Origin: DATACQ01 sp036555515
GTDB taxonomy: Bacteria; Desulfobacterota; Binatia; UBA9968
NCBI GenBank assembly: GCA_036555515.1
Contig: DATBLC010000356.1
Coordinates: forward strand, 1-53,724
Length of the DNA stretch: 53,724 nt
Reading direction: 5' to 3'
Below, piece after piece: positions 17,562-25,659 of this stretch. A program made the translations under genes and the position numbers. Below the pieces are notes generated by a model. That model was not told the DNA's origin, searched no databases, and saw only the letters and a program-made list of their open reading frames with translations. Within the stretch, counting starts at the first letter, position 1. Each line of letters begins with the position of its first letter.

Positions 17562-18509
17562 ATGCGAACTTTAGATCTACTCGCCAGTGATTCGTCTCAT
17601 CTCCCATTTCTCTATGTTTTCAAAGAATCCAAAGTCATGGAGAAATACGGTTTCGAGATCGATCTACACATTGTCGGCGGCGTCAAGGCGCCGACCATGG
17701 CGCACCGCGCCAAGCTCGCGCTTGCCGGAGAGATCGATTTCTTGAGCGGGCTGCATCATGAAACTTACCGCGCCCGCGCCAAAGGCGAAAAACGGCTGAC
17801 CTATCTCGCCCAGGCACAAAACAACTGGGACGACCGATTGGTCGCGACGCCGGAAATTCAGAATGTAGAAGACCTAAAGGGCAAGAAGATCGTCTGCCAC
17901 TCCACGGCACCATGCGTATCCGGCAACCTACGCGCGGTGCTGGAAAGTTGCGGCCTCAAACCCGAGGAAATCAACATGGATGTAATCGACGACAGGTCCG
18001 GCAAATTTTTGGATTTTGTCGACGAAATCACGTCCGGTAAAGCGGTAGCGGCGTTGGTCGACATGCCGTTCGATCTCTACGGCATCAAAAAAGGACTGCA
18101 TGTGGTGGATCTGCCGGACCGACCGGTGATTCACAACACTACACTGCTGGCTACCTCGGACTACATCAAAGAACACGAAGAGACCGTATATGCGTTTCTT
18201 AAAGGTTTCATCGAAGCGCTGCATTTCTTCAAGACGCAACCGGACAAGGTTGTGCCGATTCTAAAGACAAACTTGGCGCAACGTTACGGTCTCGAGGAGG
18301 ATGAATACTACGTGCATTTGCAGCGCGAGTGGGCGAAGTTGCTCTCGAAAAAACCTTATCCGTTGGCGAGCGCGATACAGAACGTCTACGACCTCGATGT
18401 CGGCAAGGATCCGAAGATGCACCATATCGGGCCCATGGAGCCGTGGGATCTGCACTATCTTCGACAAATCGACGACAGCGGATTTATCGACCGGCTTTAT
18501 TCGTCGTAG
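17562..18509 (+). CDS. Solute-binding-fold protein (NMT1/SsuA-like) without signal peptide
   Basis: A 315-residue protein of the periplasmic-binding type II fold. NVEDLKGKKIVCHSTAP, LALAGEIDFLSG and the helical C-terminus (LKGFIEALHFFKTQPDKVVPIL) are typical of NitT/TauT/Thi5-like binding proteins. AAGGAG at 17548 lies 8 bases from the ATG at 17562 and only 2 from an alternative ATG at 17556, so I choose 17562. The N-terminus (MRTLDLLASDSSH) is hydrophilic: there is no export signal, although other binding proteins in this window have one. It may therefore be a cytosolic enzyme or sensor using the same fold, like 4,5-dihydroxyphthalate decarboxylase or Thi5. No permease is nearby. Confidence 0.75.
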   Translation: MRTLDLLASDSSHLPFLYVFKESKVMEKYGFEIDLHIVGGVKAPTMAHRAKLALAGEIDFLSGLHHETYRARAKGEKRLTYLAQAQNNWDDRLVATPEIQNVEDLKGKKIVCHSTAPCVSGNLRAVLESCGLKPEEINMDVIDDRSGKFLDFVDEITSGKAVAALVDMPFDLYGIKKGLHVVDLPDRPVIHNTTLLATSDYIKEHEETVYAFLKGFIEALHFFKTQPDKVVPILKTNLAQRYGLEEDEYYVHLQREWAKLLSKKPYPLASAIQNVYDLDVGKDPKMHHIGPMEPWDLHYLRQIDDSGFIDRLYSS

Positions 18510-18512
18510 GAG

Positions 18513-19349
18513 TCAATTGGACGCGCCGACCAACATGGTGTCGTCCCGCAGAATAAAGCCAGGTGGGTTTCCACGTTTGGATATGACTTCAAGCCAGTCG
18601 CCGTCCGAACGCACGACGTTCACTCGGGTACCCCTGCTGATCCGGGAAATTACCGGGGAGGATTCCCCCGGCTGTTCGTGCACTTCCGTCGCACGAGTGG
18701 TCTCGTAGACCCCTGGCTCCGCGGCGCGTCTCGCGGAGCGGGACGGGGCCGGCGCCCGCTCAACGGGACGCGGCTCGCTTCTCGGCTCCACCTGCGCCGG
18801 GCGCGCGCTGCGACGTTGCAGTTCGCGGTTGATACCGCTCAATCGCTGTTCCGCCGCCGCGTGTTCCTTCTCGCTTTCCTCCAACCGGGCTTTGAGCGCC
18901 TCCGTCTCCTGGCGCACCTTGACAAGCTCGGCTTCGACGGCCTTTATCTGCTCCTCTTTGATTTGCAGCTCTTTGACTTTTTCGGCCAAAAGCCGCCGCG
19001 TATCACCGGATTCGTCTCTTCCGAGCAGCCCCGTGCCGAGCAAAGCCACGGCGATAGCGCAAAGAATAATACCGGCAATAAGCGTGATTTTTGGCATACT
19101 TGCCTTATCCTCTGAATGCAGTTTCATCTCCTGTGGTCGTTCGTTGCGGATCAGCCACTCCGGCGCCGGGGCCGGCCCCAACTCGGCTTTGCAGTAGGGG
19201 CATTGCGCTGCGTCCTCGGCGATACTGTTGGCGCAATGAGGACAAAGGCGGCTTGGAGCCAGGCTCACACTGCGCAAAGCCCGGCCATCCTTGGCACAGA
19301 ATTTGATTACATCGTCGTATTGCGCTGAGCATGCGGGGCACTGTTTCAT
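18513..19349 (-). CDS. Zinc-ribbon, single-pass membrane, coiled-coil, SH3 protein
   Basis: A 278-residue protein of unknown role, started at MKQCPACS (19349); 19358 is an alternative. Two zinc ribbons (CPAC..FCAKDG at about 3-25 and CPHC..CPYC at about 36-55) precede a transmembrane helix at about 85-107 (KITLIAGIILCAIAVALLG), a coiled coil at about 115-180, a Pro/Arg-rich linker and a C-terminal SH3b-like domain (about 212-275: ATEVHEQPGESSPVISRISRG, DGDWLEVIS). The zinc ribbons should be cytosolic and the SH3 domain periplasmic, where such domains bind cell wall. It is convergent with the preceding gene, with 3 bases between stops. Each domain is clear; function is not. Confidence 0.8.
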   Translation of the reverse strand: MKQCPACSAQYDDVIKFCAKDGRALRSVSLAPSRLCPHCANSIAEDAAQCPYCKAELGPAPAPEWLIRNERPQEMKLHSEDKASMPKITLIAGIILCAIAVALLGTGLLGRDESGDTRRLLAEKVKELQIKEEQIKAVEAELVKVRQETEALKARLEESEKEHAAAEQRLSGINRELQRRSARPAQVEPRSEPRPVERAPAPSRSARRAAEPGVYETTRATEVHEQPGESSPVISRISRGTRVNVVRSDGDWLEVISKRGNPPGFILRDDTMLVGASN

Positions 19350-19507
19350 GGGCAACATTGTTAACCGTACGCGCCTGTCCGTCAAGGGACAGAACTCGAT
19401 GACTGTTAGACGGCCCTTGCTAATTGTTGTGAACAAGCCACTCTGTTAGCAGCCCGCATTATTCCAGAGAATGGGCCGGATGAGCGAGTCTCTCCGGTGA
19501 ATTGGGT

Positions 19508-19565
19508 TCAAAACGTTCAATCTGTTCAAGTCGTTCGCAACGTATGGAACGATTTGACTATTCCA
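19508..19565. repeat. GTTCAA-type intergenic inverted repeat
   Basis: TCAAGTCGTTC at 19526..19536 pairs with GAACGATTTGA at 19547..19557 with one G-T mismatch. ACGTTCAATCTGTTCAAG precedes it, giving the same tandem GTTCAA pattern as the other copies. It lies between the zinc-ribbon gene and the cyclodeaminase-like gene. Confidence 0.65.
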
Positions 19566-19645
19566 ATACGTGAAATTCTGGCGAAGTGCTTGGCTTGCCT
19601 GCGTTACGACCTTACGCTATAGAACGCTGAAAGGAGTTTTCCGAC

Positions 19646-20587
19646 ATGGCTTTGATCATCGGTGAAGCGCAGACCCGAAAACTGATCGACATGCCTCAGG
19701 CGGTCAAACTCTTGGATCGAATTTTCCACGACCGCGCCGCCGGCAAAATGCGCAGCGTGCCGCGCCGCCGGTTGAGAGGCAGCGACAAACAGCTCAATAT
19801 GATGGCGGCATGGCATCAAGACATGGATTTAATCTGTCTACGCTCCTACGCGGCGGCAGCGAACACGATCACGCTCTACAATGGGCGCACCGGCCAGATC
19901 CAGGCGATCATCAACATGGGCTACTTGAGCAGCCTGCGCACCGGCGCCGCAACCGGCGTGGCGGCGAAATATCTCGCGCCGGCCAATGCGAAAACTCTCG
20001 GTGTCATCGGTCCCGGCTGGCAGGCGACTTTCCAAGTCGAAGCGGTGGCCGGAACCTGCCCCATCGAGCGCGTCGTTGTCTGGGGACGCACTCCGAAGCG
20101 CCGCAAAGACTTCATCAAGCAGATGAGTAAGCTCATCAAAGCCGAGTGGCGTGAAGCCGTCTCCGTCAGCGACGTGGAAGCCGAAGCCGACATCCTCATC
20201 GTCTCAACTGACTCGACGACCCCTGTGGCCCATGGCGCGCATCTCAAAGAGGAAGTTCTGGTCGCTTCCATCGGCGCCAACGCCGCGGTCAAGCATGAAA
20301 TTTCCAACGATTTCATCCGCCATATGAACTACATCGTCACCGATGATTTGCCGACCGCAAGAGGCGACAGCGGCGATCTCATCGCCGCCTGCGAGTTCGG
20401 CATCCTGCGCTGGGACGGCGTCGTGCCGTTGGACAGCATCGTCGGCCACGGCGCGCCCAGCCCGCGACCCAAGCGCATTCTTTTCCAGTCCAACGGCATC
20501 GCCGACGAGGACCTGGCTGTGGGCAAATACGTGCTCGACCAGGCGAAACGAAAAAAAATGAAGGTCAGGCGCGTCAGCGAAATCTGA
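19646..20587 (+). CDS. Ornithine cyclodeaminase / mu-crystallin family protein
   Basis: NAD(P)-dependent enzyme of the OCD/mu-crystallin fold, 313 residues. The Rossmann segment TLGVIGPGWQATFQVEAV (about 113-130) with WGRTPKRRKDF is clear, and GYLSSLRTGAATGVAAKYL just before it is the family signature. Near the C-terminus GIADEDLAVGKYV carries the conserved acidic region. Known members deaminate ornithine, reduce pyrroline-2-carboxylate or oxidise alanine; which applies is not visible. AAGGAG lies about 9 bases before the ATG. The flavin monooxygenase gene starts 10 bases after its stop, so the two are probably cotranscribed. Confidence 0.85.
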   Translation: MALIIGEAQTRKLIDMPQAVKLLDRIFHDRAAGKMRSVPRRRLRGSDKQLNMMAAWHQDMDLICLRSYAAAANTITLYNGRTGQIQAIINMGYLSSLRTGAATGVAAKYLAPANAKTLGVIGPGWQATFQVEAVAGTCPIERVVVWGRTPKRRKDFIKQMSKLIKAEWREAVSVSDVEAEADILIVSTDSTTPVAHGAHLKEEVLVASIGANAAVKHEISNDFIRHMNYIVTDDLPTARGDSGDLIAACEFGILRWDGVVPLDSIVGHGAPSPRPKRILFQSNGIADEDLAVGKYVLDQAKRKKMKVRRVSEI

Positions 20588-20597
20588 CGAGGATGCC

Positions 20598-21674
20598 GTG
20601 GCAGTATTCGCAGGAGAACTTGGCCTTCAGTTCGTCACTCACCTGGCGAATCATTACACCGTTCCGGATTTCATCCGCCACGCCGCACTTGCGGCGGACA
20701 ACGGTTTTCAACAAATCTGGTTCAACGACAACCTCCGCTACCGGAGCCAGATTGTGGTCATGACGGCGATCGCCGCGCGGGTGCCTATTAGCCTAGGGAC
20801 AGCCGTCTTGGTTCCTTACTTTCATAACCCCATCGACGTCGCGGACTCCCTGGCAGCGCTCTCGGAGCTGTGTCCAGGAAAAGAGATCAGCATCGGTATC
20901 GCCCGCGGCGATCTCGGCCAATCCCCGCAGCATGTGCAGTCGCTCAAGCCGATTGCGATGGTCCGGGAGACCGCGCAGTTTCTACAGCACGCGCTGGCGG
21001 GAGAACAAGTGCTGTACGCCAATTATCCCACGCTGGTGGAGTACTACCACCTAAACCCGAACGGTAGACTTCACCTTGCATTCAAGCCGCAAACGACTTT
21101 TAAATTTTACGGCGGCGGCAACGGCCCGCAGTCGCTCAGTATGTGCGGACACGTGATGGATGGGCTAATTTCATCGGGGACCTATATCCCGATGCTCAAG
21201 GCTGGACGATTACCCGCCATGTTGCAGACGGCGGAGCGCGCCGCCCGGGAAATTGACCCCAACAAACGGCTGCGCAAAGTGGTGGAATTGAACGTGTCAA
21301 TTTCCACCAACCGCGACGCGGCCGTGGAATTTCCTAAACGGCAGGTCGCACACTCGATTCTGCAGTGGGAGGCTCTGGGGTTCACCCCGGAAGAATATGC
21401 GAGAATGGGAGTGGCGCGGGAGCAGGTGCTGAAGCTTGAGGCCGCCTTCGAAGCCGGAGCAACCATCGAACAGGCATCGTCTTTGGTCACTGAACAGATG
21501 GTGCACTGTTACTACGCCGCCGGCAAAGCGGAAGAAGTGAGAGATCAAATCATCGAATTAGCCGGCGCCGCGGGGCGCCTTGGCTACGACCATATTGCGT
21601 TCGCCAAGCTCGGCCCGGATTACCAGGAAGCGATTAACCTACTGGCGCAGCACGTGGCGCCGGCGTTACGTTAA
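20598..21674 (+). CDS. Luciferase-like flavin-dependent monooxygenase
   Basis: A 358-residue LLM-class protein (F420- or FMN-dependent oxidoreductase barrel). The start is GTG at 20598 with GAGG 5-8 bases before it. RHAALAADNGFQQIWFNDNL near 27, SLGTAVLVPYFHNPIDVADSLAALSEL near 62 and GISIARGD-like ISIGIARGDLG near 99 are typical barrel elements, and KFYGGGNGPQSLSMCG near 168 resembles the cofactor loop. Mer-like F420 enzymes and FMN alkane monooxygenases share these features, so cofactor and substrate stay open. Follows the cyclodeaminase-like gene closely; a joint amine or amide oxidation is possible but unproven. Confidence 0.85.
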   Translation: MAVFAGELGLQFVTHLANHYTVPDFIRHAALAADNGFQQIWFNDNLRYRSQIVVMTAIAARVPISLGTAVLVPYFHNPIDVADSLAALSELCPGKEISIGIARGDLGQSPQHVQSLKPIAMVRETAQFLQHALAGEQVLYANYPTLVEYYHLNPNGRLHLAFKPQTTFKFYGGGNGPQSLSMCGHVMDGLISSGTYIPMLKAGRLPAMLQTAERAAREIDPNKRLRKVVELNVSISTNRDAAVEFPKRQVAHSILQWEALGFTPEEYARMGVAREQVLKLEAAFEAGATIEQASSLVTEQMVHCYYAAGKAEEVRDQIIELAGAAGRLGYDHIAFAKLGPDYQEAINLLAQHVAPALR

Positions 21675-21815
21675 TCGGGTCAGACGGTTTCATTCGCTCA
21701 AGCCGTTTTGTTTCCGGCGAGTTGAACTGCTTGCAACAGGCTTGATCGGCTACAAGCGCCGTTGGAGTATAGGGAACTACGCCGCCGATCCTTAGCAGCA
21801 GCGCATTGATGGCAA

Positions 21816-22532
21816 TTACGGCTTTTCAATCGCAAGCACGAAACGATCGTCCTGATTGCGTACTTTGTTGACTTTGAAATCCCGCTTGTCGTCAGGACGG
21901 CTGAGCATGCCGCCTTCTTTGACTAGCTTAAAACCAGCTTCGGTGACTTCCTTGATCACGATCTGCTTATCGATGCGGTGCAAAGTTTTCGAATCCGAAT
22001 CGCCGCTTCCTGCCCGCGCTGAATGATCGACAACGCCATAGATTCCGCCTCGTTTCAGCGCCGCCAAGACTCTCTTATTCATTCCTGCCCGAACTTCCCG
22101 CGACAAATCGTGATAATTCAAATGGGTCAACGCGAAATCCAAAGACCCGTCTTGAGGAATCGCAATCTTGTCCGTCGGCCCGACGACGGTCCTGACATTC
22201 GTGAAAGGCTCCCGCTTGAAGCGATCCGACCAATCTTCCCGTTCGCGCGGATTCGTGGAATAGACCAGTCCGTCCGCACCGACGACCTGCGACAGGATCA
22301 CGGTGCAATATCCTCGCCCAGCCAGCAGGTCCACCACGTTGTCGCCTCTTTTGACTCCATAGAATGTCATCACTTCGCTCGGCTTGCGCGCGGGATCCAA
22401 CGCCCGCTCGCTATCGGGCCTCGCCGGGTGTGACAGTATCGCCGAATAGTGCTGCGACGTCCCAGCGCAACCCGCGAATATCAATGCCAGCGCCAGCAGC
22501 GATCGCGTACTGAACAATAATAGTTCATTCAT
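21816..22532 (-). CDS. Lipoprotein-type SAM methyltransferase-fold protein
   Basis: A 238-residue protein with a hydrophobic N-terminus and a lipobox-like LIFAGC (Cys at about 22), so it is probably a lipoprotein. The body matches the COG4798 group of predicted methyltransferases: RKPSEVMTFYGVKRGDNVVDLLAGRGYCTVIL holds a motif I-like loop (DLLAGRGY), and YGVVDHSARAGSG follows the core sheet. The loop is less glycine-rich than in active class I methyltransferases. An extracytoplasmic location would have no SAM supply, so catalysis is doubtful. Neighbours on either side are not evidently linked. Confidence 0.75.
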   Translation of the reverse strand: MNELLLFSTRSLLALALIFAGCAGTSQHYSAILSHPARPDSERALDPARKPSEVMTFYGVKRGDNVVDLLAGRGYCTVILSQVVGADGLVYSTNPREREDWSDRFKREPFTNVRTVVGPTDKIAIPQDGSLDFALTHLNYHDLSREVRAGMNKRVLAALKRGGIYGVVDHSARAGSGDSDSKTLHRIDKQIVIKEVTEAGFKLVKEGGMLSRPDDKRDFKVNKVRNQDDRFVLAIEKP

Positions 22533-22670
22533 GGAACCAGTCCTCTTGGTTGCTTCGAGTTTCGAATGTAGATTCTCTGAGGGGAAAGCAAGAGGCGTTT
22601 CATCGCGCCGGCTATAGATTGCGTTATTAGTGCCGCAAAATCGCGTTCACCCGAGACAAGCACGATCACG

Positions 22671-23447
22671 TTATATTTGATTGCGTTGGAGTGCGGCGTT
22701 AACGTCATGCTTGAGCAGGTCCCAAATCCTTTCCGTGCACTTTGCGAAATCCGGGTCCCTCATGCTCTTCATGTTGCGCGGCCGCGGGATGTCCACCGTC
22801 ACGACTTCCTTGACCAGCGCCGGTCTGGCGCTCAAGACGGCAATGCGATCGCAGAGCATCACGGCTTCTTCGATATTATGGGTCACGAGAATCACGGTTT
22901 TCTTGTCTCGGTTCCAGATACGCAGCAGCTCCTCACGCATGAGCAGGCGCGTTTGCGCGTCGAGGTTAGCGAACGGCTCGTCCATGAGTATCACTTCCGG
23001 ATCGTTGGCCAGCGCGCGCGCGATGGCGACCTTTTGCTTCATGCCGCCGGAAAGTTCGTGGGGCCGGGCCCCGGCGAAATCCAAAAGCCGCACGACTTCG
23101 AGGAAGAAGCGGCTGATGCGTTTGTATACCGAAGGTTCTTCATTGCGAAACTCCGCTCCCAGCGGCACGTTCTCTTCCACCGTGCGCCAGGGCATCAGCG
23201 CCGCGTCCTGGAACACCATGGAGACCGGCGATTTGCCATGTTGCTCGCCGACGAAGTCGACGGTTCCGGTGGTCGGCTCTTCCAACCTGGCGATGATGTG
23301 CAGCAGCGTGGTCTTGCCGCAGCCCGTCGGGCCGATAATGCCGAAGAACTCCTGGTCGCGCACCTCGAGATTCACCCCGCCAAGCGCGCGAACCCCGCGC
23401 TCGCCGGTCGTGAATTGCTTGGTTACGCCGTGAACAACAACTTTCAT
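22671..23447 (-). CDS. ABC transporter ATPase, nitrate/sulfonate/taurine type (orphan)
   Basis: A 258-residue ABC ATPase. Started at MKVVVHGVTKQF (23447); an upstream in-frame start has no family character. Walker A GPTGCGKTT (39-47), Q-loop VFQDAALMPWRTV near 78, signature LSGGMKQK (132-139), Walker B VILMDEPFANLD (152-163) and H-loop THNIEEA are all intact. The Q-loop and overall match are of the SsuB/TauB/NrtD group. No permease gene is adjacent or anywhere in the window, so it probably serves a transporter encoded elsewhere. A 73-codon open frame upstream overlaps its start by ATGA. Confidence 0.9.
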   Translation of the reverse strand: MKVVVHGVTKQFTTGERGVRALGGVNLEVRDQEFFGIIGPTGCGKTTLLHIIARLEEPTTGTVDFVGEQHGKSPVSMVFQDAALMPWRTVEENVPLGAEFRNEEPSVYKRISRFFLEVVRLLDFAGARPHELSGGMKQKVAIARALANDPEVILMDEPFANLDAQTRLLMREELLRIWNRDKKTVILVTHNIEEAVMLCDRIAVLSARPALVKEVVTVDIPRPRNMKSMRDPDFAKCTERIWDLLKHDVNAALQRNQI

Positions 23448-23665
23448 CTTAAAGACTTTGGAGATTGAACCGCAATGAACGCATAGTTCGCATGGAATGC
23501 AATGGAAAAAATGTTCGAGCTCCAATTAATGTCATCAATTACATCCACCAAGGCGCGTAGAACTTCCACTATTAAACCCCTGTTCTCCGGAGACCCGAAA
23601 TACCTGACAAACTTGTATTGCGATTCAGTCACCGATTGCAACTCTTCATTGACGACGCGAATCAA
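23444..23665 (-). CDS. Possible small protein ahead of the ATPase
   Basis: A 73-codon frame from a TTG-type start whose TGA overlaps the ATPase start (ATGA). The first 40 residues (VVNEELQSVTESQYKFVRYF, RGLIVEVLRALVDVID) look like plausible amphipathic helices; the last 30 do not resemble a folded protein. I recognise no family. It could be a real coupled leader gene, a gene remnant, or chance. Confidence 0.25.
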   Translation of the reverse strand: MIRVVNEELQSVTESQYKFVRYFGSPENRGLIVEVLRALVDVIDDINWSSNIFSIAFHANYAFIAVQSPKSLR

Positions 23666-23726
23666 GGTATGGCGTGAGCACCGTATTTAACTAGAATCCC
23701 GAAACTCGGAACGAGACGCGCAGCGC

Positions 23727-24782
23727 TTAGCGCCCACCGAAGATGGCGTGAAAAGTCTTGGCGTAGCGCTCGAATTCTTCGAGTACCTCCGCGGGTGCGA
23801 ATGCCGGTTTGATCCCTTCGATGAAGCGCCCCTGCTCCGGCGGGGTGTCGACTCGGTCCGGAATGCGGCTCATGCCGCGAATCAGCTCCTGGCCACGTTT
23901 CGACAGCACGAAGTCGATAAACAGCTTGCCCGCGTTCGGATGAGGCGCCTTGGCCGCGAGCCCCACCGGGTGGATGTTGGCGAATACCGGATTAAGATAA
24001 ACCCAGTCCACCGGCGCGCCGGCCGGCTTCATTTGCTCAAAGGTTTGGGAATAGGCCGTGAGCGCGCCTTTGAATTCGCCGGCGGCCACCAGTTGCGCGA
24101 GAATCGTCCGGCCATTACGCAGTTGAACTTGCTTTGCCAACTCGCGCATGTAACCAAGTCCTTTCTCATCACCCATCGCTTTCACGACGGTGCCGAACCA
24201 TTCGTAAGCCCTACCGTCGATGCCCAGGTTACCCCCCCACTCGGCTTTCAGAAGATCGCTATGAGATTTGGGAATACTCGCTTTGGTCACGGAACGGGTG
24301 TTAAAACCAAAAGCCGCGTAGTTCGTGTAAATCGATGTCCAGGTCGCCTGCGGGTCCTTGTAACCGTCGCGATAAAATTTTCGCTCCGCCGAATCGTAGG
24401 CCGCCAACATGCCGCGCTTTTTGAGATTGTGCCCATAGAAGCTCGTGCTCATCATCACATCCCACAGATTTCTGCCGGCGCGCCCCTCGGTGAGGATGCG
24501 CTCCATCAACTGAGCGTCGGTGGCGCGATAAAACGTCGCGTCGATCTTGGGGTAAAGCTGCTTGAAGCCGTCGATCAGCGTTTTGGAGTCGTTGGCGTTA
24601 AAGGCGGCATAAAATACCATCTTGCCTTCCGCCTCGGCTTTTTCCCGCATATCTTGCGCCCGCGCCTCGCGGTCGAAGGCGACAAACAGTCCGAAACCGA
24701 TCAGCACCGCGACAAAACTCGCCACGGTTGTGCTTTTGAACAAACTGACACCCGAAACCTGAAACGCACTAGTTTCAATCAT
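23727..24782 (-). CDS. Extracellular solute-binding protein, ferric-iron type (COG1840), copy 1
   Basis: A 351-residue binding protein. An N-terminal hydrophobic segment (about 19-38, FVAVLIGFGLFVAF) ends in an AQD-like cleavage site near 43. The mature protein has GKMVFYAAFNANDSKTLIDGFKQ, WTSIYTNYAAFGFNTRSV and HPNAGKLFIDFVLSKRGQEL, all typical of AfuA/FutA-like proteins. Iron, phosphonate and small organic acids are known ligands of this superfamily; the ligand here is unknown. It starts inside the end of the racemase-like gene (ATGA) and there is no permease. A paralogue with the same neighbour types lies at 42117..43109. Confidence 0.85.
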   Translation of the reverse strand: MIETSAFQVSGVSLFKSTTVASFVAVLIGFGLFVAFDREARAQDMREKAEAEGKMVFYAAFNANDSKTLIDGFKQLYPKIDATFYRATDAQLMERILTEGRAGRNLWDVMMSTSFYGHNLKKRGMLAAYDSAERKFYRDGYKDPQATWTSIYTNYAAFGFNTRSVTKASIPKSHSDLLKAEWGGNLGIDGRAYEWFGTVVKAMGDEKGLGYMRELAKQVQLRNGRTILAQLVAAGEFKGALTAYSQTFEQMKPAGAPVDWVYLNPVFANIHPVGLAAKAPHPNAGKLFIDFVLSKRGQELIRGMSRIPDRVDTPPEQGRFIEGIKPAFAPAEVLEEFERYAKTFHAIFGGR

Positions 24783-25501
24783 GGCATCTCCGCCAACAAC
24801 CGGCCGTAACCGATTACGGGTTCGTTCAAATACAAGATTTTCTTCGTTGCCCAGACCTGAGCGGGAATGCTCGATACCACCGTTGTCTTTAAATCCTTCT
24901 CGAGCATTTCGATCACCGGCAGGTTATGCCAACCCGCGCCGAGCATATAAATTCCATCCACCGGACCATGCTCGATAAAAACTCTCTTGGCAAAGTTGTA
25001 AATCGCTTCGGGCGAGAGCTTACCGGCGTCTTTGAACGGCACTTCGATTCCTTTCATAGCTTTGATTCGAAAACCGTCGTCCTCGAGAAATTTGGCGAAG
25101 CGCTGGTTCATGTCGTCCTGAAAATAGGTTATGCCGACCAGACTTTTCAGTCCCAAAGCGCGAAAGGCGTCTACCTGCGCGATGGTCGCCACGGTCACAG
25201 GGATCTTGTATTTCTTAGTCAGCGAGTTCGCGATCTCACGGTCGGCGCCGTGTCCGCGCACCATGGTCGGGGGCGCCCCCATGATCATGACGACATCGAC
25301 GCCCAACTCGGCCAAGCGTGCGACCTTTCTTTCGGCCACCGACAAGGCCTCTTGCAGCTCCTGCTCGCTCCCGGCCCGAATCCCTGCATGCGCGGGAATG
25401 AACCCCACCCCCTCGGGCATCAGCTTGATAAAACTTTCCATCGAACCCGGCCGATAGGTGGGTTTGACTAAACCGACAATTCCGCGCGCACCGTAATACA
25501 T
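24779..25501 (-). CDS. Cysteine-free Asp/Glu racemase / arylmalonate decarboxylase-like protein
   Basis: A 240-residue protein resembling the maleate isomerase and arylmalonate decarboxylase branch of the Asp/Glu racemase superfamily: GIVGLVKPTYRPGSMESF at the start, LGVDVVMIMGAPPTMVRG near 70, TVATIAQVDAFRALGLKSLVG near 105 and GPVDGIYMLGAGWHNLPVI near 195. These enzymes use one or two cysteines at the GAPP and GAGW positions. Here both positions lack Cys, and the whole protein contains none. It is translationally coupled to a binding-protein gene and follows a D-aminoacylase gene. It could be a noncatalytic relative or use another mechanism. Confidence 0.75.
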   Translation of the reverse strand: MYYGARGIVGLVKPTYRPGSMESFIKLMPEGVGFIPAHAGIRAGSEQELQEALSVAERKVARLAELGVDVVMIMGAPPTMVRGHGADREIANSLTKKYKIPVTVATIAQVDAFRALGLKSLVGITYFQDDMNQRFAKFLEDDGFRIKAMKGIEVPFKDAGKLSPEAIYNFAKRVFIEHGPVDGIYMLGAGWHNLPVIEMLEKDLKTTVVSSIPAQVWATKKILYLNEPVIGYGRLLAEMP

Positions 25502-25581
25502 AATGATCCTACTCCTTCGATGAGGACAGTCTGCAAAAGACTCATCAAGTCGGCGTATCTATCAAAAGGTTGAAGTCATAG

Positions 25582-25646
25582 GGATGAAGGTTGAAAGTCT
25601 AAATAACCAAGAGTCGGCGAAGTTATTCAGCCTTCTACCTTCATCC
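25582..25646. repeat. GGATGAAGG-type inverted repeat
   Basis: Arms 25582..25597 and 25631..25646 match at 14 of 16 positions. A run of six T follows on the plus strand at 25653..25658. It lies between the racemase-like gene and the D-aminoacylase gene, both on the minus strand, so as a terminator it would act in the wrong direction; a dispersed repeat related to the one near 8.3 kb is likelier. Confidence 0.5.
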
Positions 25647-25659
25647 TTCAGCTTTTTTG

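Noticed and set aside
23748..24809. 353-codon plus-strand frame opposite the COG1840 gene
   Set aside because: Shadow of the binding-protein gene; no motif seen.
25653..25658. Rho-independent terminator on the plus strand after the 25.6 kb hairpin
   Set aside because: No plus-strand gene ends there; the genes on both sides are on the minus strand.
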